Source: Sphingopyxis sp. JAI128 (GTDB lineage: Bacteria > Pseudomonadota > Alphaproteobacteria > Sphingomonadales > Sphingomonadaceae). From it: 64,000 nucleotides of DNA. The notes below the pieces were generated by a model that searched no databases, had not been told where the DNA came from, and saw nothing but the letters and a program-made list of their open reading frames with translations. Of this stretch, positions 45,323-53,953 are shown in pieces. The position numbers and the translations under genes were made by a program. Numbering within the stretch: position 1 is the stretch's first letter; each line of letters begins with the position of its first letter. The stretch lies in the NCBI RefSeq assembly GCF_014207235.1, contig NZ_JACHDA010000003.1, positions 496,001-560,000 of the forward strand. The letters are read 5' to 3'.

Positions 45323-45685
45323 ATGGGCAAGACCATCCTGGTCGTCGAGGATAATGAACTCAACCTGCGTCTGTTCTGCGACCTGTTGAACGCCCATGGC
45401 TATAGCGCCCATCCCGTGCGCGACGGGCGCGACGCGCTGGCGAAGGCGCGCGAGATCACGCCCGACCTGATCATCATGGACATCCAGCTGCCGCATGTGT
45501 CGGGGCTCGAACTGATCGGCCAGATGAAAAACGACCTCGGCTTGCGCGCGGTGCCGATCATGGCGGTCACCGCCTACGCCGGGAAGGGCGACGAGGAACA
45601 GATCCGCGCCGCGGGCGCCGAAGCATATGTGTCGAAGCCGATTTCGGTGATCAAATTTATCGAAAGCGTCGGCGCCTTCGCCTGA
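45323..45685 (+). CDS. divK: Single-domain response regulator DivK
   Basis: A 120-residue receiver-only regulator. The acidic pocket is VVEDN, the phospho-acceptor Asp is in IIMDIQLP (about residue 53), Thr in VTAYAG and Lys in VSKPIS. DivK links polar histidine kinases to CtrA control of the cell cycle. The ATG at 45323 gives the standard DivK length. It ends in a set of hairpins before flbD. Confidence 0.92.
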   Translation: MGKTILVVEDNELNLRLFCDLLNAHGYSAHPVRDGRDALAKAREITPDLIIMDIQLPHVSGLELIGQMKNDLGLRAVPIMAVTAYAGKGDEEQIRAAGAEAYVSKPISVIKFIESVGAFA

Positions 45686-45689
45686 ACGG

Positions 45690-45718
45690 GCGGGGCTGAC
45701 GATGCCAGCCCCGCTTTC
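45690..45718 (+). terminator. Terminator behind divK
   Basis: GCGGGGCT (45690-45697) pairs with AGCCCCGC (45706-45713), followed by TTTCCC. It is 5 bases behind the divK stop and on the right strand for it. Confidence 0.65.
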
Positions 45719-45746
45719 CCGTCAACCGGACCGATCTGATGGGGTA

Positions 45747-45779
45747 CCCGGCCGCCCTGGGTGGGGACGGGCGGCCGGG
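45747..45779. other. Perfect 11-base inverted repeat
   Basis: CCCGGCCGCCC (45747-45757) and GGGCGGCCGGG (45769-45779) form a perfect stem around an 11-base loop, between two terminator-like hairpins. It lacks a T run; its role is unknown. Confidence 0.6.
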
Positions 45780-45785
45780 CGGTGC

Positions 45786-45810
45786 GGGGGCGGACCAGAG
45801 CCCCCTTTTT
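45786..45810 (+). terminator. Second Rho-independent terminator behind divK
   Basis: GGGGGC (45786-45791) and GCCCCC (45800-45805) are followed by TTTTT on the plus strand. It would stop any read-through from divK into the convergent flbD gene. Confidence 0.7.
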
Positions 45811-45842
45811 CCAGCTCTCGCTGAAAACGCTATGCGCGGCCG

Positions 45843-46916
45843 TCAGGCGGCCTGCTGTTGAACGCCATATTTGCGCATCTTTTCGATCAGCGTCGTGCGC
45901 TTCAGCGTCAGCAGGCGCGCGGCTTCCGAAATAATGCCGTCGGCGAGGTCGAGCGCGACGTGAATCTGTTCGAGTTCGATCGTTTCGATCTCGCGCTTGA
46001 GGTCGATCGGGCGGCCCGGCGCCGGCGTCTTGCCGTGCGGGGCGGCCGATGCGACCGGAGCGGCGGCGAAATCGTCCGCGCTGGCCGGCACCGCGACGGG
46101 GCTGCTGGGGACAGCCCGCCGCGGCGCCAGCGCTGCGGTGGGGTTCAAAAGCATGGCGACCTCGTCGATGCCGAGCGTTTCGCCGCCATGGAGAACGCTG
46201 GCGCGCTCCACGAAATTCCGGAGTTCGCGAATATTGCCCGGCCAACCATGCTGCATGAGCAGAGCCATCGCCGCATCGTCGAAACGGCATTTGGTCTCGC
46301 CCGGCATCTTGCGCTGAAAGTGACGGATCAGCGCGGGGATATCCTCGACGCGGCTGGCGAGGCTGGGGACCTGCAGCACAACCACGCCGAGCCGGAAGAA
46401 CAGGTCTTCGCGGAATTTGCCGTCGGCGATCGCGGCGCCCAGATCCTGGTGCGTGGCCGAAATGACGCGGACGTCGACCGCCTTTACGTCGCTACTGCCG
46501 ACACGGACGATCGTCCGGTCCTCGAGCACGCGGAGCAGCTTGACCTGCATGTCGAAACGCATGTCGCCGATTTCGTCGAGGAAGATCGTGCCGCCCTCGC
46601 TCGCTTCGAAATGACCGATGCGGCGGGCATGGGCGCCGGTGAAGCTGCCCTTTTCATGCCCGAACAATTCGGATTCGATGAGTTCGCCGGGGATCGCGCC
46701 GCAATTGATCGCCGAAAAGGCCTTGCCCGCGCGGGCGCCCTCGTCGTGGATTGCGCGCGCCACCAGTTCCTTGCCCGAGCCCGACGGGCCGCAGAGCATC
46801 ACCGAAGCGTTCGACCGCGCCACGCGGCGGATCATGTCGCGTAACCGCACCGCGGCGTCGCTGCTGCCGATGATCAGCGCTTCGAGCGCCGCGTTTTCAT
46901 TCTGCCCCACAGTCAT
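45843..46916 (-). CDS. flbD: Sigma-54-dependent flagellar activator (FlbD/FlrC type)
   Basis: A 357-residue AAA+ activator without an N-terminal receiver domain. Walker A is GPSGSGKE (43-50), the sigma-54 contact loop is GSFTGA (90-95), Walker B GGTIFLDEIGD, and a Fis-type HTH lies at the C terminus (SEAARLLTLKRTTLIEKM). It closes a leftward flagellar region and probably activates the flgB, flgA and transglycosylase-flhA-fliA promoters. The ATG at 46916 has GGAG 7 bases upstream. A trans-acting partner such as FliX may replace the missing receiver (inference). Confidence 0.9.
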   Translation of the reverse strand: MTVGQNENAALEALIIGSSDAAVRLRDMIRRVARSNASVMLCGPSGSGKELVARAIHDEGARAGKAFSAINCGAIPGELIESELFGHEKGSFTGAHARRIGHFEASEGGTIFLDEIGDMRFDMQVKLLRVLEDRTIVRVGSSDVKAVDVRVISATHQDLGAAIADGKFREDLFFRLGVVVLQVPSLASRVEDIPALIRHFQRKMPGETKCRFDDAAMALLMQHGWPGNIRELRNFVERASVLHGGETLGIDEVAMLLNPTAALAPRRAVPSSPVAVPASADDFAAAPVASAAPHGKTPAPGRPIDLKREIETIELEQIHVALDLADGIISEAARLLTLKRTTLIEKMRKYGVQQQAA

Positions 46917-47097
46917 TTCGGTCTCCACCGCGCCCCCCGTTCGGCGCCTTTTCGATGAACCCGGAAATTGACGAAACTGGTAAACAAAAGATTATCCCAA
47001 TCCCCGTAACCCCTTCAAAACAAATAGTTATTGCCAAAGTGGAACTATTAGGGACGCAACTCCGTTACCAACCATCCGATATGCTGCCAAATTGGCA

Positions 47098-47964
47098 CTA
47101 ATTGTCGGGAGCGCTCCGCCAACCCAGCGTGATCGAGATGCGGCGGTTGCGCGGATCGAATCGGTCGGACGGCACATAGGGCTCGCGATCGGCGACGCCC
47201 TCGATGCGCGCAAAGCGGCCCGACGCGACGCCGCGATACTCAAGATAATGACGCGTCACCTCGGCCCGGTCGACCGACAGCCGCCAATTGTTCGTCCCCG
47301 ATTTCGCCGACCAGGGCGCCGCGTCGGTGTGGCCGCGGATCATCACCTGGTTGTTCACTTCGGCAATCGGCTTCGCAACTTCGCCGAACAGGCGCGCGCC
47401 GGCAGGCGTCAGCTGGCTGGTACCGATGACGAACATCGAGAAATCGGCATCGTCGACGACGTCGATGCGCAGCCCCTCCAGCGTTTCGGTGAAGCGCAGA
47501 TTCTCCGCGAGCCGCTTGAGTTCGCTCTGGCTGTTGATGCGGTCCTTCAGCGACTGGGCGAGCAGACGGAATTTCCTGGACTCGGCATCGCGTTCGCGGC
47601 CCGACGCCTCGCGCGGCCCGCCCACGGCATCGCGCGGGATCGTCATGGCCCGCGTGCCCGTCTGCGCTGCACCATGGGGGTAGCGGTCGGCCGCAACCAG
47701 CGAATCGCCGCCGAACAATCCCGTCGAGCCTGCACTGTCGGTTTTCGTCTGCACGATCGTCGGCGCGAAATAGTCGGCGAGCGCCTTGCGCTGCTTCTCG
47801 GTCGTGGCGCCAAGCAGCCACATCAGGAGGAAGAAGGCCATCATCGCGGTGACGAAGTCGGCATAGGCGACCTTCCACGCGCCGCCGTGATGACCGCCAT
47901 GCGCTTCCTCGACGATCTTCTTGACGATGATCGGGCGCGGCGGCGTGTTGGGACGCGCAGCCAT
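47098..47964 (-). CDS. motB: Flagellar motor stator protein MotB
   Basis: A 288-residue stator subunit. The single membrane helix follows AWKVAYADFVTAMMAFFLLMWLL with the proton-binding Asp36. The C-terminal OmpA-like peptidoglycan-binding domain has MIRGHTDAAPW and AEVTRHYLEYRGV. It shares one base with the motA stop. Confidence 0.95.
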   Translation of the reverse strand: MAARPNTPPRPIIVKKIVEEAHGGHHGGAWKVAYADFVTAMMAFFLLMWLLGATTEKQRKALADYFAPTIVQTKTDSAGSTGLFGGDSLVAADRYPHGAAQTGTRAMTIPRDAVGGPREASGRERDAESRKFRLLAQSLKDRINSQSELKRLAENLRFTETLEGLRIDVVDDADFSMFVIGTSQLTPAGARLFGEVAKPIAEVNNQVMIRGHTDAAPWSAKSGTNNWRLSVDRAEVTRHYLEYRGVASGRFARIEGVADREPYVPSDRFDPRNRRISITLGWRSAPDN

Positions 47965-48827
47965 CAGCGACCTCGCATACCATCAAATACTTCGGCGAAG
48001 CTCGGCTGGTTATGATGGTCGACACCCGAGCGCGCGGCCTCGATCACCAGCGGCTGCGGGTGGCCGTGGAGCGAGGCGACGATCAGCTGCTTCACCGTAT
48101 GATAGATGGCGGCGTCGCTTTCGATCACCGTCTTGGCGCGCGTCGCGAACGGCCCGACAAGGCCGTAAGCGAGCAACACGCCGAGGAAGGTGCCGACGAG
48201 CGCCGAACCGATCATCGCGCCGAGGATCTCGGGCGGCTTGTCGATCGAACCCATCGTCTTGACGACGCCGAGCACCGCCGCGACGATCCCGAGCGCCGGG
48301 AGCGCGTCGGCAAGGCTCTGGAGCCCCTCGGCGGGTTTCAGCGAATGGTGGCGGTGGTTTTTCAGGGCATTGTCCATGACGTCTTCGACCGCGTGCGGGT
48401 CGAGCGTGCCCGACGACACGACGACGAGGCGCAGCGTGTCGCAGATCAGGTGGACGAGCGTGTCGTCCTTGAGCAGCCTAGGATATTGCTGGAATATCGG
48501 CGAGCTTTTCGGATCCTCGATATGCGGTTCGACCGCGACGGGCCCCTCGGTGCGCATCATCTTCATCAGCGTCGAGACGAGCAGGATGCAGTCGAGATAA
48601 TCCTGCTTCTTGTACTGCGGCCCCTTGAACACCTTGCCGAGCCCGCCGGCGAGCGCCTTCAGGTCGGCGCCCGAATTGCCGATGATCAGCGACCCGATCG
48701 CCGCGCCGCCGATGATCAGCATCTCGTGCGGCAGCGCGTGCATCACAGGGCCAAGGTTGCCCCCGGTCAGCGCGAAGCCCCCGAAGACCAGCAGGATCAG
48801 AACGACGATGCCGATAGCGGGAAACAT
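47964..48827 (-). CDS. motA: Flagellar motor stator protein MotA
   Basis: A 287-residue four-helix stator protein forming the ion channel with MotB. The cytoplasmic loop has VEPHIEDPKSSPIFQQYP. The late helices contain ALPALGIVAAVLGVVKTMGS and LVGTFLGVLLAYGLVGPFA, with the conserved prolines. It lies 102 bases behind the flgL stop; own promoter or read-through from flgBCDEFGHIJKL is possible. Confidence 0.95.
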   Translation of the reverse strand: MFPAIGIVVLILLVFGGFALTGGNLGPVMHALPHEMLIIGGAAIGSLIIGNSGADLKALAGGLGKVFKGPQYKKQDYLDCILLVSTLMKMMRTEGPVAVEPHIEDPKSSPIFQQYPRLLKDDTLVHLICDTLRLVVVSSGTLDPHAVEDVMDNALKNHRHHSLKPAEGLQSLADALPALGIVAAVLGVVKTMGSIDKPPEILGAMIGSALVGTFLGVLLAYGLVGPFATRAKTVIESDAAIYHTVKQLIVASLHGHPQPLVIEAARSGVDHHNQPSFAEVFDGMRGR

Positions 48828-48929
48828 GTGCGCGAAACTCCATTGGGGACCCGGCTGTCGACACCGGCCCCCGCAAACTCAGGGACGTCATGATGATTAA
48901 CGGCAGCGGCGCCGCAAGATTGAGGACCG

Positions 48930-49760
48930 TCAGTTCAAAATATCGAACAAGGTCTGCCGGTTGATCTTGGCAAAGGCCGCCTGCGCCGCCTGCAGCGTCA
49001 GATCCTGCGCGTGCAGCTGGGCGATCGCCTCTTCGAGATTGGTATCTTCGACCACCGAGCGCTCGTCCTTGAGCGTGATCCCGCGCGCCGCAAGGCCGTC
49101 GCCGATGCGGTCGAGCCGGCCGCCCGCCAGGCCGATCTTGGCATGTTCGTCGGCGACGTGGTTGATCGCGGTATCGAGCTCGCCGAGCGATGCGTTCATC
49201 CCGGCCTTGTCGTTCGCAGCAACCGCCGCCGCTGCGTCGCGAATGCCGGTCGACAGGCTGTTGCCGCCGACGACGAACACATCGGCCGCCGACGGGACGG
49301 GCGCAAAGCTGAGGTCCGAATCGAAGCGCATCACGCGCGCGGGGCCCGCGGCGAATACAGGCTCGCCGTTCGAATCGCGGGTGGCCGCCAGCGCGTCGAG
49401 CTGGTCGGCGATCGTCCCCAGTTCGGCGGCGATGGTCGCGCGGTCGGCCGGGTTCGCGGTATCGCTGGCTGCGGCAAGCGTCAGCTCGCGCGCGCGCGCC
49501 ATCAGGTCGCTCGCCGACTTCATCACGCCATCGGCCTGCGACACCAGCGCCGAGGCCGAATTGACGTTCGCCGACCAGGCGGTCATGCTCGCCTGCGCGG
49601 TGCCGATCGTCGCGATGCGCCGCGCCGCGACCGGATCGTCGGACATGCGGAGAAGTTTCTTGCCGCCCGAGATCTGGATTTGCGTCCGCTCGAGCGCGTC
49701 GGCGAGTTTCTGTTGGCGCGCAATTTCGCGCGTCATCCGGTTGCCCACAGCGTTGATCAT
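48930..49760 (-). CDS. flgL: Flagellar hook-filament junction protein FlgL
   Basis: A 276-residue HAP3. The flagellin-like N terminus (NRMTREIARQQKLADALERTQIQISGGKKL) and C-terminal coiled helices (LQAAQAAFAKINRQTLFDILN) are clear. It is the last gene of the flgBCDEFGHIJKL run and joins hook-cap protein FlgK to the filament. Confidence 0.93.
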   Translation of the reverse strand: MINAVGNRMTREIARQQKLADALERTQIQISGGKKLLRMSDDPVAARRIATIGTAQASMTAWSANVNSASALVSQADGVMKSASDLMARARELTLAAASDTANPADRATIAAELGTIADQLDALAATRDSNGEPVFAAGPARVMRFDSDLSFAPVPSAADVFVVGGNSLSTGIRDAAAAVAANDKAGMNASLGELDTAINHVADEHAKIGLAGGRLDRIGDGLAARGITLKDERSVVEDTNLEEAIAQLHAQDLTLQAAQAAFAKINRQTLFDILN

Positions 49761-49775
49761 GATCCGGCCCTTTCC

Positions 49776-51101
49776 CTAGAGCGAGCTAAGCAGCGTCTGC
49801 ATCGTTTCGCGTGCGACCTGGATCGTGCGCGCAGCGGCCGAATAGGCTTGCTGGAATCGCAGCAATTCGGCCGCCTCGGTGTCGAGATCGACTTGGCTGA
49901 CCCCGTCGCGCGCGGCCGCCGAAGCGTCGGCTCGCGTCGCCGCGGCGGCGTCCTGCGCGCGCGCCGACGCCACCGTCTGCGCCTGCGAGGCCATGTGGCC
50001 CGACCAGCGCGCCTCGGGGTCGTTCGCCCCGCGCATCGTGCCGAACGCCAGCATATTGCCGTTGCTGCCCGACGCGTCGGCGACCGCGACCTGATCGGGC
50101 GTCAGCGCCGTCGCGGTCAGGGTCGCGGCGCTGGTGCCTGTGAAAAGCGGCTGGCCCGGATTGCCATTGGCATCGCTCCCGGCCTGGTGCGCCGCGTTGA
50201 GCTGAGCCGCAAAATCGGTCGCCATCGTGTCGAGCGCGACGCGCTGGTCGGCGACATGGTTGGCGCCTTCCGCCAGCCCCCCGAGCGAGCCGGTCGAGAT
50301 GGCGAGCGGCGATCCGCCAATGCTGAACGCGAGGCGTCCGTCGGCGGCAGCGGTCACCGAAATCGGGTTCACCACGCCGCCGCCGACGAGCAGGTCGCCC
50401 GATCCGGCGGCGCGCAGCGTCACCGCGCCATTGCTGTCGAAACTCGCGCTGACGCCCGCCTGCGACGATAATTTGTCGAGCAGCCGGTCGCGCTCGTCGA
50501 GCAGGCTCGCCTCGTTGGTCGATCCCGGTCGCGCCTTGCGCAGCCCGATGTTGATCTGTTCGAGTGCGCCCAGGTCGGTGTTGAACCTATCGACTTCGCT
50601 CGCGGCGGCGCCTTCGATCCCCTCGCCCATCTTGGCGAGCTGGTTCGCCGCGGTGCGGAAGCCCGAGGCGATATCGTCGGCCGACTGGAGGAACTGCGCG
50701 CGTAGCGTCCGGTTCGACGGATCGGCGGTCAGCTGGTCGGCGGTCGTATAAAGGTTGGTGAGGCCCGTCTTGATGCCGTTCGTCTCGTCGCTCAAGGCGC
50801 CTTCGACCTTGTCGAGCCAGCTGAGCTTCGTCGCCGCGCGCCCCGAATCGCCCGATGTGATGCGCGAATCCTCGATCAGCCACGCATCGACCGACCGGTC
50901 GAGGCCGCGGATATCGACGCCGCCGGGATTGGTGTTGCCGCGATAGAAAATCGAGTTGCCGCCGCCGACGGCTTCCATCATCTCGAGCCGCCGCCGGGCA
51001 TAGCCCGGCGTCTGGGCGTTGGCGATATTGTCGCCGATCGTCGACAGCGCGCGCGAATAGGCCTTGAGCCCGCTATAGCCGATACCGAGCAGGTCGCTCA
51101 T
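49776..51101 (-). CDS. flgK: Flagellar hook-associated protein FlgK
   Basis: A 441-residue HAP1. The rod/hook N-terminal motif ALSTIGDNIANAQTPGYARR and the C-terminal ELLRFQQAYSAAARTIQVARE are present. The central region is shorter than in enteric FlgK (about 550). It starts with ATGA overlap on the flgJ stop and precedes flgL by 15 bases. Confidence 0.94.
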   Translation of the reverse strand: MSDLLGIGYSGLKAYSRALSTIGDNIANAQTPGYARRRLEMMEAVGGGNSIFYRGNTNPGGVDIRGLDRSVDAWLIEDSRITSGDSGRAATKLSWLDKVEGALSDETNGIKTGLTNLYTTADQLTADPSNRTLRAQFLQSADDIASGFRTAANQLAKMGEGIEGAAASEVDRFNTDLGALEQINIGLRKARPGSTNEASLLDERDRLLDKLSSQAGVSASFDSNGAVTLRAAGSGDLLVGGGVVNPISVTAAADGRLAFSIGGSPLAISTGSLGGLAEGANHVADQRVALDTMATDFAAQLNAAHQAGSDANGNPGQPLFTGTSAATLTATALTPDQVAVADASGSNGNMLAFGTMRGANDPEARWSGHMASQAQTVASARAQDAAAATRADASAAARDGVSQVDLDTEAAELLRFQQAYSAAARTIQVARETMQTLLSSL

Positions 51102-51394
51102 TGCACGCCTCCGCCGATGCGCCCGCGAAACTGCCGTTCGACAAGGTCGGCGATGCCGAACTGGCGCATCGCGGCAAGGCTGTCGGCGGTCCGCGCGTCG
51201 GCCATCTCGCGAAAATTGTCCGTCGCGCTCGACCCGAAAATGTCGTCGCCAAGCTTCGCCTGCCGCATCGACGCCATCAGCTGGCGCAGGATCACGGCCT
51301 CGAACGCCTCGGCGGCCTTGCGCAGCCCGCCGTCGCCGCCGCCGGCGGCCGCGGGCGTCGGGGAGGCACCGATCGAAGAAATGGGACTCGTCAT
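51098..51394 (-). CDS. flgJ: Short FlgJ rod-binding protein without muramidase domain
   Basis: A 98-residue protein equal to the N-terminal rod-assembly domain of FlgJ (LRKAAEAFEAVILRQLMASMRQ). The C-terminal glucosaminidase domain of enteric FlgJ is absent, as usual in alphaproteobacteria. Its cell-wall cutting role is likely taken by the transglycosylase at 58.3-59.1 kb. Both ends overlap neighbours by 4 bases. Confidence 0.87.
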   Translation of the reverse strand: MTSPISSIGASPTPAAAGGGDGGLRKAAEAFEAVILRQLMASMRQAKLGDDIFGSSATDNFREMADARTADSLAAMRQFGIADLVERQFRGRIGGGVQ

Positions 51395-52500
51395 ATGATC
51401 ACCAGTTCCGCAGTGAGCGCGCCGGCCTGGCTCAGCGCCTCGAGGATGGCGACAAGGTCGCCGGGAGGAACGCCCATGCGATTGATCGCATCGACGAGTT
51501 CGGAAAGCGAAGCGGTCGGTTTGACCAGCATCGCCGGGCGATATTCCTCATCGACGCTGATATCGCTCGACGGTTCGATGGCGGTCTGGCCGCGGCTGAA
51601 GGGCGCGGGCTGGACGACCGTGGGCGATTCCTTGATCGACACGCTCAGCTTGCCTTGCGTGACCGCCGCCGTGCCGACGCGGACCGCGCCGTTGATGACG
51701 ACGGTGCCCGTGCGCGCGTTGACGATGACCTTGGCCGGCGGCTCGGCGCGCTGGACGCCCAGATTTTCGATCTGCGACATCAGCCGCATGCGCTCGTCGC
51801 CATTGCCCGCCGCGCGGATCGCGATGCTGGCGCCGTCGATCATCGACGCGGTGCCCGGGATCGCCGCGTTGATCGCGTCGGTGACGCGCTTCGCATTGGT
51901 CGCGTCGAACTGATGGAGATTGAAGGTCAGGTAGCTCGCCGATGCAAAGCCGGTATCGACCGAGCGTTCGACCGTCGCGCCGCCGGCGATCCGGCCGCTC
52001 GACGGGACATTGACGGTCAGCTTCGACCCGTCGGCGGCATCGACGCCGAGCCCGCCGATGACCAGATTCCCCTGCACCATCGCATAAATCTGGCCGTCCG
52101 CACCATAAAGCGGCGCGAGCACGAGCGTGCCGCCGCGCAAGGATTTCGCCTTGCCCATCGCCGACACGGTGACGTCAAGACGCTGGCCGGGCTTGGCAAA
52201 AGGCGGCAGCTCGGCGGTGATCATCACCGCCGCGGCATTTTTGAGCGCCGGGTTCACGCCGGGCGGCAGCGTCAGGCCAAAGCGCGACACCGCGCCCTTC
52301 ATGCCGAGCGTCGAATAATCGAGGCTGTCGTCGCCGGTCCCCGCGAGGCCGACGACGATGCCGTAACCGGTGAGCTGGTTGGCGCGCAGGCCCTGGAACT
52401 GGCCCATGTCCTTGATACGTTCGGCCTGCGCCGGCGCCGCCAGGGCAAAGCTCGCAATCAGGAGCGCAAACAGGGTGAACAGGGTCGGCCGCTGGGTCAC
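51391..52500 (-). CDS. flgI: Flagellar P-ring protein FlgI
   Basis: A 369-residue P-ring subunit with a Sec signal (LFALLIASFALAAPAQA). Family segments are GQFQGLRANQLTGYGIVVGLAGTGD and the C-terminal VDAINRMGVPPGDLVAILEAL. It forms the bushing in the peptidoglycan layer and needs FlgA for assembly. Confidence 0.95.
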   Translation of the reverse strand: MTQRPTLFTLFALLIASFALAAPAQAERIKDMGQFQGLRANQLTGYGIVVGLAGTGDDSLDYSTLGMKGAVSRFGLTLPPGVNPALKNAAAVMITAELPPFAKPGQRLDVTVSAMGKAKSLRGGTLVLAPLYGADGQIYAMVQGNLVIGGLGVDAADGSKLTVNVPSSGRIAGGATVERSVDTGFASASYLTFNLHQFDATNAKRVTDAINAAIPGTASMIDGASIAIRAAGNGDERMRLMSQIENLGVQRAEPPAKVIVNARTGTVVINGAVRVGTAAVTQGKLSVSIKESPTVVQPAPFSRGQTAIEPSSDISVDEEYRPAMLVKPTASLSELVDAINRMGVPPGDLVAILEALSQAGALTAELVII

Positions 52501-52515
52501 GGAAAATTCCTCGGT

Positions 52516-53175
52516 TTAAAAGGGGCTGATGATCGAGAAGAAGCGCTGCAACCAGCCTTGCCGGCTCGCGCGGGCGATCTCGCCCTTGCCGACGTAGCGA
52601 ATGTGCGCGTTGGCGACGCGGGTCGACAGGATGCGGTTATCGGGGCTGATGTCGATCGCGCGGACGATGCCGGAGATCTGGACATGCTCGTCGCCGCGAT
52701 TGAGCGTCAGGAATTTCTCGCCCTTCACCAGCATCGTGCCATTGGGATAAACGGCGGCGACGGTCACGCTGACCTCGCCCGACAGCGCATTCGACTGCGA
52801 CGCATTGCCCTTGCCGGCGAATTGCTGGCCGCCCCCCATCGCGATATCGCTGGGATTGAACAGCGACAGCGGACCGGTGGCCGGCGGCGTCAGGCCGACG
52901 CTGCCGTCGCGCTGGGTGCCGGCGGCGTTGCTTTTGGTCGCCGCGGTGCGTTCGACCAGCTGGATCGTGATGATGTCGCCGATCTGTCCCGCGCGCCCGC
53001 CCGAGGTCAGCGGCACATAGGCGCCCTGAAAGATCGAACCGTTCGCCGGCGGCGGCGCCGGCGGCATCGGCATCGACACCGAAAAGGCGTCGGCGGGCAG
53101 CTTGTCCTTCGCGTGCGCCACGACAGGCGCAAGCGCGAAAACCAGCAGCGCCAGCTTAGAGAGTCTGCGACGCAT
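52516..53175 (-). CDS. flgH: Flagellar L-ring protein FlgH lacking a lipobox
   Basis: A 219-residue L-ring protein. The conserved RAGQIGDIITIQLVERTAA and ISGIVRAIDISPDNRILS segments are present. It has a cleavable signal (ALLVFALAPVVAHA) but no lipobox cysteine; there is no cysteine anywhere in the chain. Typical FlgH is an outer-membrane lipoprotein. The ORF overlaps the flgG stop by 20 bases, so the start is well fixed. Confidence 0.9.
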   Translation of the reverse strand: MRRRLSKLALLVFALAPVVAHAKDKLPADAFSVSMPMPPAPPPANGSIFQGAYVPLTSGGRAGQIGDIITIQLVERTAATKSNAAGTQRDGSVGLTPPATGPLSLFNPSDIAMGGGQQFAGKGNASQSNALSGEVSVTVAAVYPNGTMLVKGEKFLTLNRGDEHVQISGIVRAIDISPDNRILSTRVANAHIRYVGKGEIARASRQGWLQRFFSIISPF

Positions 53176-53941
53176 TTTTCATCATCTCGTCGGTCGCGGA
53201 GATCATCTTCGAATTGACCTCATAAGCCCGCTGCGTCTCAATCATGTCGACGAGTTCCTCGACGACATTGACGTTCGATCCCTCGAGCATCCCGCCGCGA
53301 AGCGTACCGCGACCTTCCTCGCCAGCGCCGCCGACTAGCGGAGCACCCGATGCCTGCGTCTCGACGAGCATGTTGCCGCCGATCGCCTGCAGCCCCGCGG
53401 GGTTCGCGAAGCGCGCAATCTCGATGCGGCCGAGTTCGAGCGCGGAGCCGTCGGAGGCGGTCGCCGAGATGGTGCCGTCGAGCCCGATCGTCACATTGCT
53501 TGCGTCTTCGGGAATCTGGATCGCGGGGGTCAGCGGCTTGCCGTCCGGGGTCACGATCGTGCCGTCGGGCGAGCGGCCGAAATTGCCCGCGCGGGTATAG
53601 CCGATACGCCCGTCGGGCATTTCGACCTGAAAATAGCCGGCGCCGTCGATCGCGACGTCGAGCCCGTTGCCCGTCGTCTGGAATGTGCCCTGCGTGTCGA
53701 TACGCGCGGTGCCGTTGAGAGCGACGCCAGTGCCGAGGTTGAGCCCGGTAGCGTAGCGGTTTTCCGCAGTCGAGGGCGCCCCCGCCTGCGTCATCATCTG
53801 ATAGCTCAGCGTTTCGAAGCTCGCGCGGTCACGCTTGAAGCCCGTGGTATTGACGTTGGCGAGGTTGTTCGCGATCACCTGCATCCGGAAGCCTTGTGCA
53901 TCCAGACCGGTCCGCGCGACGTGCAAGGCACCGATACTCAT
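53156..53941 (-). CDS. flgG: Flagellar distal rod protein FlgG
   Basis: A 261-residue distal rod subunit of normal length. The start SIGALHVARTGLDAQGFRMQVIANNLANVNTTGFKRDRA is the rod/hook hallmark, and the C terminus has VNVVEELVDMIETQRAYEVNSK. It is in the flgBCDEFGHIJKL operon. Confidence 0.95.
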   Translation of the reverse strand: MSIGALHVARTGLDAQGFRMQVIANNLANVNTTGFKRDRASFETLSYQMMTQAGAPSTAENRYATGLNLGTGVALNGTARIDTQGTFQTTGNGLDVAIDGAGYFQVEMPDGRIGYTRAGNFGRSPDGTIVTPDGKPLTPAIQIPEDASNVTIGLDGTISATASDGSALELGRIEIARFANPAGLQAIGGNMLVETQASGAPLVGGAGEEGRGTLRGGMLEGSNVNVVEELVDMIETQRAYEVNSKMISATDEMMKNASQTL

Positions 53942-53953
53942 GTCATATTCTCC

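Noticed and set aside
47070-47100. Sigma-54-like TTGGCA sequences between flbD and motB
   Set aside because: TTTGGCAATAACTATTTG and TTGGCACTAATTGTCG keep the -24 GG but lack GC at the proper -12 distance.
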